Of a DNA stretch of 64,000 nt, positions 10,133 through 21,600 are shown in pieces. Each line of letters begins with the position of its first letter. The first letter of the stretch is position 1. Under the pieces are notes generated by a model. It searched no databases. It was given only the letters and a program-made list of their open reading frames with translations, and had not been told where the DNA came from. The translations under genes were made by a program, and so were the position numbers. The DNA lies in assembly GCF_003589595.1 (NCBI RefSeq), contig NW_020653397.1:523185-587184 (forward strand), in the 5' to 3' direction. The stretch comes from Hyposmocoma kahamanoa (lineage: Eukaryota > Arthropoda > Insecta > Lepidoptera > Cosmopterigidae).

Positions 10133-12316
10133 CTATGAAATAATTTCATATTGTGGTATGTGGGGTTCAAAGTCGAAGCCATTGTAATGAGTGAAGCTCA
10201 AACTTCTAGTGCCTGGACCTTCGGCAAACGGCCGTAATTCATGAAGAAGAGACGTAAAAGACGGTCTCTCATCAGGATCCACTTGCCAACATTGTAAACA
10301 CAGTTGGAAAAGTTCGTCACCAACATAAGAAGGTTGTGATGGTCTCATTCCTCTCAGAATTCTAGCTGCAACCTCTTTATTCGATGAATGATAGTATGGT
10401 GTGGCACCTATTGTTAAAGCTTCCCATACAAGACAACCGTACGACCATACATCAGCTTTCGGATTAAACCTGCTCTGTCTGAGCATTTCTTGTGATGTCC
10501 ATCTCGTATAATCCGGAGCCTCGTGTAATGGTCTTATATGAGAAAGTCCATATCCTGATACTTTCGCGACTCCCGAGTCGCTAAATACAATATTGCGACA
10601 GGCAAGACGTTTATGTATTATTTTCTTACTATGCAAGTACTCCATACCGCGTGCAATGTCTACACAGATTTGCAGAACTTTGTTTTCAGTGATAAGGCAG
10701 AATTTATTATTTTGCAAGTCTCTAAGTCTACTCTGCAGTAACATCTCTTTAAGAGACTGTTTACTATCTTGTAGAACCACAAATAGTGTAGTGTTTGTTT
10801 CACAGATTCCTAGAAGAGAGACTATGTTTTCATGTTCACTTGATTTTATTAATAAATCTAATTCCTGTAACATAAGTTTCTTGTCAGGCCTTTCTAACTC
10901 CCTGTCTGATATTACCTGCACTAATCCAGGGGTCTGTGCACCATGCTGTTGGACTTTGCCTTTAGTAAACTTGCCGTAACTCCCTAAGCCAACAACGCAA
11001 GATATGTCAATTTCTAGAAGATTCCGTGGTATGTTCCAGAGTTTGCGTTTCAAGTTTCCATAGTAATCGATTCTTTCTTCCTGATCTTGTAGAAAACCGG
11101 AGTTTTCAATTTCAATACACGGTTCACTTAGACTAAGTGGGAGAGACTGTGAACCTCTTTGCAACCGTGCCATGTGTATTTTCTTTTTTAATATTATAAG
11201 TAGCCCAATGCCAATGAGCAAAAGTACAACACCAATAGCTATAGCTGCACCTAAAGCAACCACCATGGGAGATATTTCCTCTGGCTCATTTATGTTTAAA
11301 ATTATTTTCTTAGTTGACTCTGCATATCTGATCTTCTTAAAATGACCCTTTTCGCTTACTATTCCTAGAGATACATCAATATCATTAGTCAATGGCAAAG
11401 GTGCATTGTAAAAGCCATTATAAGTACTTCTATCCCCTATAATAAAGTCCGATTTTATGTCTTCAGGGTCTAATTCAGCTGTTATGTAGTATGGAAGACC
11501 TTGCTCTTCTGCATAAGTGTAATTTCCTAGGGTTTCTGTGATAAATCCTTGTTGATACAACTCTATGGAGACTACAATACGGTACATAGACACTGGGCCA
11601 TTTACATTCTTAGCTTCTGGTATATGAACGAGCATCCGATCACCGCGGCGTTCTTTGGTCTGTATGTCTGGAGGACTGGGATCTGGTGTGCCAATAATAG
11701 TTTCAGAATGAGCTGTTCTATTTGGGCCTTCTTCAATATCATTAACTGCGGCCAAACTTATTGAGTATGTAGAGCCTGGGTGGAGGTTTAGAAGCTCATA
11801 TTGAAGTGTGTCATTTGATACTCTCCACTCTATTGGTTTTAACACGAAATCTGCAAAAGTTTCTTCAACTTTAGCTCTTAAGACATACCCAGTAATGATA
11901 GAATATGCTTCCGGTGGTGTCCAGCGGACTCTGACTGTGGTCTCCGTTACATTAACGATCTCTAAAGAAGTTGGCTCGCCAGGCGCGGTCACGTCCGTAT
12001 CATAAACGCTCGCCGCGCTGTCGCCGCCGCATTTCTGAGTTTCATTTTTTGGGCACGGAGTTTGGCAAGATTCTGTGGGAAGTTTGAATATTCCAGGCGT
12101 ATTGCCACAGAAACAAGTGGATTGGTTGCCTATTACAGCGTATTTATAGTAAACCTGCTCACACGCCGATAAGCACACGTCTACCGACTGCCCTGTGTGT
12201 GTATTCAACAGATTCTCAACCCTAAACTTGTAGCAGCCAATATAGTCTCCCCTGTCAGCCAAACAGAGGTTTATGCATAAAAATAACACCGTAAAAGAGT
12301 ACAGCACTTGTCCCAT
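10133..12316 (-). CDS. Wsck: Wsck-like receptor tyrosine pseudokinase
   Basis: A 727-residue protein in one uninterrupted exon. It has a signal peptide (1-20), a WSC domain (about 25-108, eight cysteines at 28, 48, 52, 68, 70, 84, 88 and 96), a fibronectin III domain (about 112-210) and a second FN3-like stretch (212-345). A membrane segment (351-376) and basic stop-transfer follow, then a kinase fold (about 436-697). This order is that of insect Wsck. The glycine loop (GLGSYGKF, 443-450), the helix-C Glu (485) and DVWSYG are kept. However, the beta-3 lysine is absent (LVQVIS), the HRD aspartate is Arg (HKRLACRN, 568-575) and DFG reads GYG (588-590). It should therefore lack phosphotransfer and may act as a cell-surface carbohydrate-binding or scaffold receptor. 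The ATG follows a short AT-rich leader, and the signal peptide supports that start. Confidence 0.9.
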   Translation of the reverse strand: MGQVLYSFTVLFLCINLCLADRGDYIGCYKFRVENLLNTHTGQSVDVCLSACEQVYYKYAVIGNQSTCFCGNTPGIFKLPTESCQTPCPKNETQKCGGDSAASVYDTDVTAPGEPTSLEIVNVTETTVRVRWTPPEAYSIITGYVLRAKVEETFADFVLKPIEWRVSNDTLQYELLNLHPGSTYSISLAAVNDIEEGPNRTAHSETIIGTPDPSPPDIQTKERRGDRMLVHIPEAKNVNGPVSMYRIVVSIELYQQGFITETLGNYTYAEEQGLPYYITAELDPEDIKSDFIIGDRSTYNGFYNAPLPLTNDIDVSLGIVSEKGHFKKIRYAESTKKIILNINEPEEISPMVVALGAAIAIGVVLLLIGIGLLIILKKKIHMARLQRGSQSLPLSLSEPCIEIENSGFLQDQEERIDYYGNLKRKLWNIPRNLLEIDISCVVGLGSYGKFTKGKVQQHGAQTPGLVQVISDRELERPDKKLMLQELDLLIKSSEHENIVSLLGICETNTTLFVVLQDSKQSLKEMLLQSRLRDLQNNKFCLITENKVLQICVDIARGMEYLHSKKIIHKRLACRNIVFSDSGVAKVSGYGLSHIRPLHEAPDYTRWTSQEMLRQSRFNPKADVWSYGCLVWEALTIGATPYYHSSNKEVAARILRGMRPSQPSYVGDELFQLCLQCWQVDPDERPSFTSLLHELRPFAEGPGTRSLSFTHYNGFDFEPHIPQYEIIS

Positions 12317-12911
12317 TGTTAAAGCCGTTTTATTGAGTCATAGGCACTTGACATTCAGTTGACGCCCGTTATTTTATTTTCACTAAGATATCTCACTTGA
12401 ATCGCCAAATAAACATGTTTATTTTTATTGCGGCAAATATTTATACAACTAGAGTAATATTTCTTTCCTTTTCCCTGGTAAAATTTTGTTTAATCGATGA
12501 TTTTTTGGTTGAGCTTCACTGACCGATGCACGTTTATTTATTGTTGTAATTTGTGACGTTTAGTATTAGTGATGCCTTTGCGAATTGATTCATGAGTATT
12601 TATTTGGTTGAAAATGAAAGTAGAAAAGTAACTATTATTGGTACAAAAAATATTTATACTTTGAAACTTCGCCAATATACTAATAAGCCAATAGTAAACT
12701 CTAATTTGGTAGCCACGGCACTTAAAAATAGAGATGTTTAACATAATATATAGCTCAAATTATAACGTTAAATTAAAAAATAATTATAGCAATTATAATT
12801 TGAAAGACACAAAGGTGCTAAAATTATAACGAACTTTTTTCACTTTGGATTGGAGTACGTTAAGAAAATTAAACCAAATGAGATCTAGCGACATAATTTT
12901 ACAATATTTCA
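12317..12911. promoter_or_regulatory. Upstream region of Wsck
   Basis: This is the presumed 5' UTR and promoter of the minus-strand Wsck gene. It is AT-rich and I saw no clear TATA box. A small frame at 12538-12744 resembles nothing known. Confidence 0.3.
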
Positions 12912-12947
12912 ATGCCATACCATCAATATAGATTGATGGTATGGCAT
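12912..12947. repeat. Perfect 16-bp hairpin, 4-nt loop
   Basis: ATGCCATACCATCAAT (12912-12927) is followed by ATAG and then the exact reverse complement (12932-12947). There is no T-run after it, and it lies in non-coding DNA. Confidence 0.85.
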
Positions 12948-12954
12948 GATGTTG

Positions 12955-12982
12955 AGTAAAGCACGAATAGCCGTGCTTTACT
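12955..12982. repeat. Perfect 11-bp hairpin, 6-nt loop
   Basis: AGTAAAGCACG (12955-12965), a six-base loop, then the exact reverse complement (12972-12982). It starts only seven bases after the previous hairpin. Confidence 0.85.
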
Positions 12983-13190
12983 TATGCAGCTAACAAACAA
13001 AATCCTTCTGCGTCCTGACCTATCTCCCTTAATATTTCGTAGATGGCACTATATTCTATGTGAAAATTGCGGCTCTTGTCATTGGTTGAAACAATTATAA
13101 CGTGAAATACTTTCACATATTATTTGTAGCATTTAACGTTTGGTGCGAAACGCAATTGGTTTATTGATGTTAAATTTCACGTTTGAGTAC

Positions 13191-13222
13191 GCTAAGCGCT
13201 AATGCTATATTTAGCACTTAGC
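13191..13222. repeat. Imperfect 12-bp hairpin
   Basis: GCTAAGCGCTAA pairs with TTAGCACTTAGC a few bases later, with one mismatch. A related palindrome built on GCTAAAA/TTTTAGC lies at about 14247-14267. It belongs to the hairpin cluster around 12.8-14.3 kb. Confidence 0.6.
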
Positions 13223-13680
13223 TATATTATAATAGTAAAGTATATTATAAATTATAATTTTGGTTACTTTTTAATACAATTTTGAGTTAATAGTGGAACG
13301 TTAGCAAAATTTCGTCTGGTGAGGCGATTTAAATTAAGATATAATTAATTACTTGGATTTATTTAGTTAGTTTAGCGTTTGTTTAATTAATTAGTCGTTG
13401 CAATGTTTGTATATTTAAGTACGAATGTGAGCGTTATTATTAATTATTATGAGTGTAATTTACTGTGAATAAACAATGTAAAGTTTTGTGCAAATTGTAA
13501 ATAGCAAATTGTTAAAGTATGAAGGGAAGCTCATTGATTTATCGTTTATAACCTGTAACCACCATATTATGTAATAGTTACAAAACAAATGAAGTCGGTC
13601 GTAACTAACCTTAAAAAAAACTGTAAACTATTCTATAGATAGACCATAGACGCTATACTTAACATTTAGCATTTTGCACT

Positions 13681-14165
13681 TCCTTCTACACATGCAGCCT
13701 GTGGGAGACGTACTCTCAGAAGGCATATAGGGCCCTCCGTGTCCAATACAATAATGCGTTTAGGGTGTTGATGGGGCTGCCCCGATACTGCAGCGCCTCG
13801 GGCATGTTCGCAGCGGCTCACGTCGACTGTTTTTACTCAACCATGCGCAAACGCGCATTGGCACTGGTGAGTAGGGTACGGGTCAGCCCCAACACCATCA
13901 TGCGCATGATTGCGGACAGGTTCGACTGTCCATATATGAACCAAGCTTGTCGCCTGCATGTTGTTTCAAACACGTAGTTCATAAGTTAAATAATTTTATA
14001 ATGATAGTTTGTGTTTTGTAATATTTTGTAAATTTTATTTTTATTATGCATTAAATTTCAGGTAATAATAATGTAATATGTAGTGAATGTATTGTCTATA
14101 ATATGGGTTTTTGCTGCCCGAAATAAATGAATTTTATTTTATTTTATTTTATTTTTTTTTTATTT
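13681..14165 (+). pseudogene. 3' end of a CR1-like LINE with (TTTTA)n tail
   Basis: A frame open from about 13681 to the TAG at 13975 reads CSLWETYSQKAYRALRVQYN, then FRVLMGLPRYCSASGMF. This is the familiar C-terminal region after the reverse transcriptase in insect LINE proteins. An AT-rich 3' UTR follows, ending '...gcccgaaataaatg', then a TTTTA microsatellite (about 14131-14165) typical of the 3' tail left by target-primed insertion. It is 5'-truncated and non-functional. Confidence 0.75.
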
Positions 14166-15560
14166 TTATTTAACAAGTTAGCGCACGTCACTATAACTAT
14201 TTTACGTTTCTCTCCATTCGTTACATTATCACACGACCTTGAGCTGCTAAAAATTATAATTTTAGCACTTTAAATAGCGCGCTATACAAATTTAGCATTT
14301 AGCGTGCTATGTGAATATAGGAGTTAATCTAGTAGTAGAGATCTACTTGAAAAGAGTTGTATTGGTGGAGTTAGCTAGTTAGTAAATTTTTTTGTTACTG
14401 CTTGAGCGTCGATATATTTTAAAGAAAGATGTAATTTGTGAAAGATATAGGAGTACTGGAATGAAACTGGAGCTTTTATTGTAAAATTGAAACATAAATT
14501 AAATAGACACATACGTTATTATTAACGTAAAAGTGACAGACAAGTTTATAATTATAACCTTTCAGAAGCCATCATTAAGTGTTAAGAAACAAAGCTATTT
14601 TTATTGAATTACCAACAATGAAAAGGATTTTCTAAATCTTTCTAAAGCTGAGAATTACAGCTCAGCCATATCTTCATGGGCGTTTTGTAGCATTTCAGCG
14701 CGTGTGTCACCCAACATATTCCCAGTGAATTCTTAGGATTTAAAAACGACGGAAACGCACGTTTGTTGTATGTAACGTATGATATCAGCTCTTGATTCTT
14801 TTGGTTTGTTTAATCTTTTATTTTAACAAAAGGAAACTTCAATAAACGCATTCCGTGTAAGGTTTACTCTTGCTAAACCTTTGATTTTCGTACTCTAATG
14901 CAATTATATATTATTTAAATTTACATTTTATTTTATTGCGGTTTATTATTCTGATGAAATTATATAACTAAATGTTTTACTTTTATTTATAATCTGTAAC
15001 TTTTTCGCTGCTTACAATGGGTTTTTATATTGATATTTCTCAACCTTTCAATCTATAGAAAACAAACGTTTCTACTTGCCATCATCGTAGTCGGGTTCTG
15101 TTCTATAAAACAGAGTAACAGATATTCACAACTGCTCCGTACACACTTTCATTTCAAGCACTAAACGGGGAATATAGTTTATGGAATCTTGATTGGGTAG
15201 TCTATGGTTTTGATTCTTTATACGCAATGGATATTATAGCGTCAACGCGACGAAATAAAAAAAATACACAAAGATTTACAAACTATCTTTATGTGTGTAC
15301 TATATTACATACATTCAATGTACTTCAATTTTTACACGTCAAAAATATTATTTTTGTTCTTTTTTCAGTAGTAAATACTTTATTTAATTTCTATACACAT
15401 CGTGGCGTGTAAAGAATTTTCTTAAAACGCGTCGAGTAAAAGAAACAAAAGATATCGACATTCTGTCACACTTATGCATTAATTCAAAAGACTGACTGAG
15501 CAACTGTCAAGTCAAACGCAAGTTTCAAATTTAAACGTTAAACGGAAAATACGAATAATG
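14166..15560. other. AT-rich spacer upstream of the NuSAP-like gene
   Basis: No recognisable gene. A GCTAAAA/TTTTAGC palindrome lies near 14247. The last 100 or so bases (15540-15636) should contain the 5' UTR of the NuSAP-like gene. Confidence 0.35.
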
Positions 15561-15636
15561 TTGTGTTCAGTTGTGTTGTAATTGTAAACAGTGAGTTCTG
15601 AAGTATTGAGTTGATAACTTATAACTTCATTTTAAA

Positions 15637-15658
15637 ATGTCTACACGTTCTGGAAGAC
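15637..15658 (+). CDS. NuSAP-like exon 1
   Basis: It codes for MSTRSGR plus one base. The donor is AGAC|GTAAGT. It joins the exon at 15746 in frame, which supplies a true ATG for the long frame, which otherwise opens without one. Confidence 0.7.
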
Positions 15659-18600
15659 GTAAGTATAATATAAATTGCCTTGTACTCTGCAAGATATTAA
15701 AAATATTTATAGTGTTGTAACTGTGTGAAACCCTTGCATTTTCAGGTATTCACAATTCATTTCACGATGATACTGTGACATTTGAGCCAGACCTCATCAC
15801 TAAAAGCGTAAGAAAGACTCGTAGCAAACGTTTAAGGGAAATAAATGACCAAATGGACGTGACTATGCCGAAGCCGGCAAAACGTGAAAACTACGTTTCT
15901 TACCCTACAGACGACGAGCATGTAGGTGATGCAAGGCTTAATGATGCCAGGAGCACTAAAAAAACACGTCGAAATACTCTTAAGGAGCAAAATATCAACA
16001 TTCAAAATGCTGAGTTTGAAGATATTGTTATAGATACAAAGAAACCTAACAGAGTTACAAGACAGACGCGGAAATTGGCTGAAAATAATCCTGAAGATGT
16101 TTCTGTTGGGGACCAAGATATTACAGGCGCTCCAGACAAAAAGAAAAATAAGAAAAGTAAGAAAAAGAAAAGAAGTCATACTGAAAGCTTAAATGAGAAT
16201 GATACAGAAGCTGTAGTGACAGAAAAATCGTCCAAAAAGTCAAACAAAACAAAGAAGCACTCAAATTCAAGCGCAAAACTCACTAAAACAGACGTAAACA
16301 AAAGTAATATTTCTATAGACTCATTTCACAGCGCTGCTGGCAGCCCTCTAAAAGAACACATCAAAGATCCAGGAATTATTATTGGTAAATCATCAGAAAA
16401 CCAGAAAGTTAACACAACATTTGAAATAGAAGTCCCTGTAGACACGCCCTTGAATACTACATTTGAAAAAGACAGCAAGAGCAAAAAAAAATCGAGTGTT
16501 AAAAATTCCACATTTGACAAAACTGATATTACTACCGCTTCTGGAACACCAAGAAAATTGAGCATAAAAAATTTAACTTTTGACAAGAATCACATTCCTT
16601 CAGAAGCAAGAAAGTCAAGTTTAAAAAGTTCTACATCTGACAAAATTGATTGCCCTATAACTCCTGTGAAAGTTCAAATCTCTAAGTTTGATAAAGTGGA
16701 TTCTATGGATATTGAAAATCCCAACAAACTTTACACTACATTTGAGACAGAACCAAAAACTAGACGCTCCCTACGTAACAGCAATGTGATAGATAATATT
16801 GTGAAAGAAGTTATTGTCACCAAAAATAATATGAAAAACACTACTTGTGATAAAGAAATAAAACTAAACTCAACATATGACAAAATTGAAGAGACTTCAC
16901 CAAAATCTTCACTTATCTCTTCCGACAGTACTGTTAATGTAACATTTGATAAATCGGACAATTCCCGTGTTAGCATTACAAGTGACGATTCCAAGACAGA
17001 AAACATAATAAACACAACTCCAGTACTGATTGAAAGTAGTATAGATGAATCAAAACATTCAGAACTGCTTAACGTGTCTAACAAAACAAAAACACCCGAT
17101 AAAAATGTCCATGAAGGCCTGCAATCGGTAACACCAATCAAACGTGAGGGTACATTCACAAAAGAGGGACCAGAAGTAACAACATCACCAAAACCAAAAA
17201 TATCTTCAGAAAGAACTCCTACAAAGAGAATGTCTTTGCCATCACCAGGTTTCACACCATACCGTGTTTCTCAAACGTCCCAAAGTTCACAAAAGGAGAA
17301 AAAAAGTCTCCTAAATGTGACCAGGTCAATTGAAAAACAGACTAGACTGTCATCTCTGGCCGAACAGATGCCGAGACAGACACGGGTAATGTTTTGCAGT
17401 CCGGTGAACAATCCTGGTGTGATGACGCAGCAAAAGAAGAAGATCATTAAGTCCAGCCTGAAAGGATCTAATAAGAGTTTCCGTTTTGAGGAAAATGGTA
17501 AGCATTGCTCATCTTTCATTTCATTATATGCTTGTGAAGCCAGCAGCATCAGAGTGACGTAATCACATGTTGCTCGAATATCTGTTTTTCTTTTTGCTTA
17601 TTTAATTATTTGACGGGACATAACGGTTGCTGATGCCTTGACGTTAACAATTATTGTTTTTAGATAATGGAAAAAAAAAATCCTCGCTAAGTTTCCTCTG
17701 ATTAAGACTGCAATTTATTGTCTATAAATAGAAGATAAGACTTTTGAAAACTTAGTAAGAAAGTTTACAGACAGTGAATGATACTTACCACACCCTATTA
17801 ATAATATATGTTTATTTTCAGAGCCCGTCCGTCCAACGACGCGCAAGCGGTCCCTCACCCAAGATGACGCGCAGGATTCGCGCGCCAAGCGCAAACGCCT
17901 CGCTGATGGGCTGCAGCACTCCGTCGACCGTCTCTCCAGACCTAGGACGTCCAGTGCTTCTGGTAAGCCTGTGTTTCATCGAACAAGATTGCATAGTGAT
18001 ATTATTAACACTATGTACCCTGTACCAGAGTACCATTCTCCTTTTATTTTCATTCAACATTAAAAGGGGTATCGACAACACTAGCTTACAAGATTAAAAA
18101 TAATAAAATCCAAATAACTAACTAAACATTGTTTCTGTCAAACGTTAATAATGGTGTTCAGAAATGTGGAATAAAAGGCGTAGCTTTGGCAACGCAACAA
18201 TAAATATTTATCACAATAAAATATTTCTCATATGAGCACATTATGATATGGAACACTTGTCCGTCAATGACATTCGCAATCGAGAACAGCAAGACACGTC
18301 TGTCGACCGATTATAGACTGCAAGATTATCACTTTACATACAAATTAATTTTTGTCAGTACCCATCTCAGACCACATGAAGCATGGAAAATGGTACAGTC
18401 AAGAGCAATACCAAACATGACACTTCTCTCCGTTCATATCGCACGAGAAATAAATTTGGAACAACACATACAGGGTGATAGATAGCGTCAATATTATTCT
18501 GGACGTTTTCCTTCTGTGTTTGACTACATAACATAAATAACAGCATATAGGTGATATGAGTAAAGGGTAATCCATCATATCTCAAATACTTTGACTTTAA

Positions 18601-21600
18601 AATAACTTTTTTATAAAAAAACTGACCTCGAAAGTTCGTGGAATCACATATTTTTGCCAAGTTTTATTGGAATCGATTACCAGAAAGTGCGTGAAACCGG
18701 ATTCGTGACCAAGTTCACCATTGCAGGTGGAATATTGCCTTCAAATTTAAATGGGAACAAACTGAGGTACCCTTCAACAAAAAAAAAGAATCATCAAAAT
18801 CAGTAAACTACGGTCAAAAATACGGTACAAAAATACGGTCGAATTAAGAACCTTCTCCTTTTTTAAATCGGCTAAAAAAGCCATGTCTAATATAACAAGA
18901 AAAGGCCTGTATGAAAAGACTGATGCGGAGGATGCCATGGATAGCTGTATGTATTAAATAAGTAAATAAATGCTGAAAGGGATTTGTCGGGAGTGTAACT
19001 GTTCAAGTGTCCCAGAGGTATTCTAGAGCAACAACGCGTATAGTGCTTAACGGTTTAGCCTACCCTTATAAAAGCTTCTACCTAAACTCTTACTGACTAA
19101 ATCTTATAATTTTCCAACAAAGTTGGGTAAGGTAACAAAAAACAGTAGTAAAAAAATAATATAAAATAAAGTAACTTTTTTTGTACAAATTATTAGTGTT
19201 ACATTTTGTCTACAGTGGCTTCTGTTTATTTTTAACCGACGTCAAATAAGGAGGAGGTTCTCTATTCGAATTTTTTTTTGTGTGTTTGTTACACAACGAA
19301 AATATTCCACCTCTAAGGGTGGCAAATTAGGGGATAAATCCGGTGTCGCGCACTTTTCGGTAACCGATTGCAATAAAACTTTGCAAATAGATTTATTTCC
19401 ACGAACATAATGATGTCGGTTTTTTTTTTACAAAAGAGATATAATTATTAACCAATATAATAATAATATTTTAAGGTCCAATGGCAAGTGAAACTTAAAT
19501 CTTAATGGCTAACTTGGTGACAATTATAGTGGTTATTTATTATAATTGAATTAATTAACTGACAGATTTATCATGTTTTGCACGTCTCCAGCGAAGCTAG
19601 CGGAGTCGACGCCGGCGAGGAAACCGGTTACGCCGTCGAAGACCAGGTCCGACGTGAAACGCACCAAGCTGCCCAACTTCGCGGCGCTACACCGGAAGCA
19701 ATTCGACAGGTTTGTATAGGGACTCTTAATAGGCCCCAGTTACCATGATAGTTTTGTAGACATACATAATCATCCATGGTTCTACTGGTTGGATTCAAGT
19801 CAGACTCAATATTTTTTTTCTTTGTGTTTCTCTGATATGTGTATCAATAATTATAAAAAGCTAGTGAAGTATTTTCACATAAAAGTATATGAATATCATC
19901 ATAGTAAAATACATGATATTCAATAAAAATAGATATTGGAAATAAAACTATTTTCTCGGATACTCGCGTATATTTGTTGTAACAATTGTGAAAACCTAAG
20001 AACTGTATCTAAACTATTTAAAGGCTAAATTGCGGCTATTTGTTATCGGATTATTTCCGGTTCCATATTTAGAGCGTAATAAAATTATTCGACCGCGGTG
20101 ATAGCAGCCATGATACCAAAGAACATTAAAATTAATGCAAAACAAATTTTAAATTTAGTTTGCCGTGAAGTGTTTGTTTTCTGTGCAATCACTAGTTAAA
20201 AATATGCGTAACTTCTTGTGACCAGGGTTTGGAATATCGGTATTATCCGGAACTGGTGCCACTAAACTTGCTGCAGTACCTGTATTTGAAATAAGTACTA
20301 CCGGTATAAATTATCTTATATGGTGGTCAATGGTTTCGCTTACCTCATGGTATCAGTTAATTATCAATTATCCGCCATTATACTGGGTTATTTTTAAAAT
20401 ACTTACAAACTTGCAGGACTTTTAAAATTAAATTAAATAGGACTTTATTCATCAACCACACACACACACACACATTTATTTTAATAGCAGTAGAGCTTGT
20501 GAAATAGTTTGTCCAGTGAAGCACTGCCATCTTACTTCTGTCGCCAAGCAGTAATGTCACCATTGCTGTGTTCCGGTTTTGAAAGATAAGGGTGCTGGTG
20601 AAATTGACTATATATACATGTGACTTGTCAACTTACGTCTCATAGTGACGTGCGCAGTGGCAGTGCCCCTCAGATGTTTGCGATTTAAAGCTCTGTGGCA
20701 CTGCAACTGTTAATGACAGGCGTGTTGCTTACCATCAGGCGCATGACTTGTTCGTCCTATCACTTGATATTATAAAAATAAAAAAACAAAACATACAGAA
20801 AATTGCACGATATTATGTACTAACGAATTATGAGCTATAAGTGATAAAAGGACGAAGCTTCAGCATCGTGCTGTTTTTCAGTCTCCGCCTGTGTTATCTG
20901 TTGGAACAAAATTTTGAACAAAAGGCCTACAATAAAACAAACATCCTTAATCTAATTTACTGGTTACGAGTGATAATAATACACACATCAAGCGAAAACA
21001 AACAAATCTAATCAGGACGACAAAGGGTACAAATGACTGTTACCAGACAACTACGGACTACCATTCCGTAACCAACCAGTAACATGACGATTTCTGTTGC
21101 AAAATAAGCCATTCCTTGCACTTACTAACATCATAAAGAACAACTTTTGTTTCATGGCTTTTTAAATTCTGTAACATTTAGGTTCCGGTATTCGGGTATC
21201 GAAATGGGAAATGCTAGTAATACATGTATTTTTTATACCGGTACCGAGCCGTGTTGTGACTCCCTGTAGGAGTTCACAGTTTTGTTTAAGCGCCAATCGT
21301 AGCTTCAACACCAGGGGCCTACCATAACCTTTTAAAAACAATCTTATTTCAATGTAAGCTTATAGCAAGCTTATTATAATATTACTCGTATTCGTACCAT
21401 GACAAACCTATCAACCAAGTAATGTGTTATTGCTAAAATGACTGAAAGAACGAATGATTTCCCAATATTGTCTATTCCTCACTAAAAATAGGAAATAAAT
21501 AACGTTATATGGACTGTATAATGCCATCTCTTTCTTTTTTTCATGTTTCGAATCGTCCCATTGTAGTATGATGTTAAAAGTATTTAAAATTATTATATTC

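Noticed and set aside
16731..17255. 174-codon minus-strand frame
   Set aside because: It is the opposite-strand shadow of NuSAP-like exon 2, whose splice sites, phase and motif array support the plus strand.
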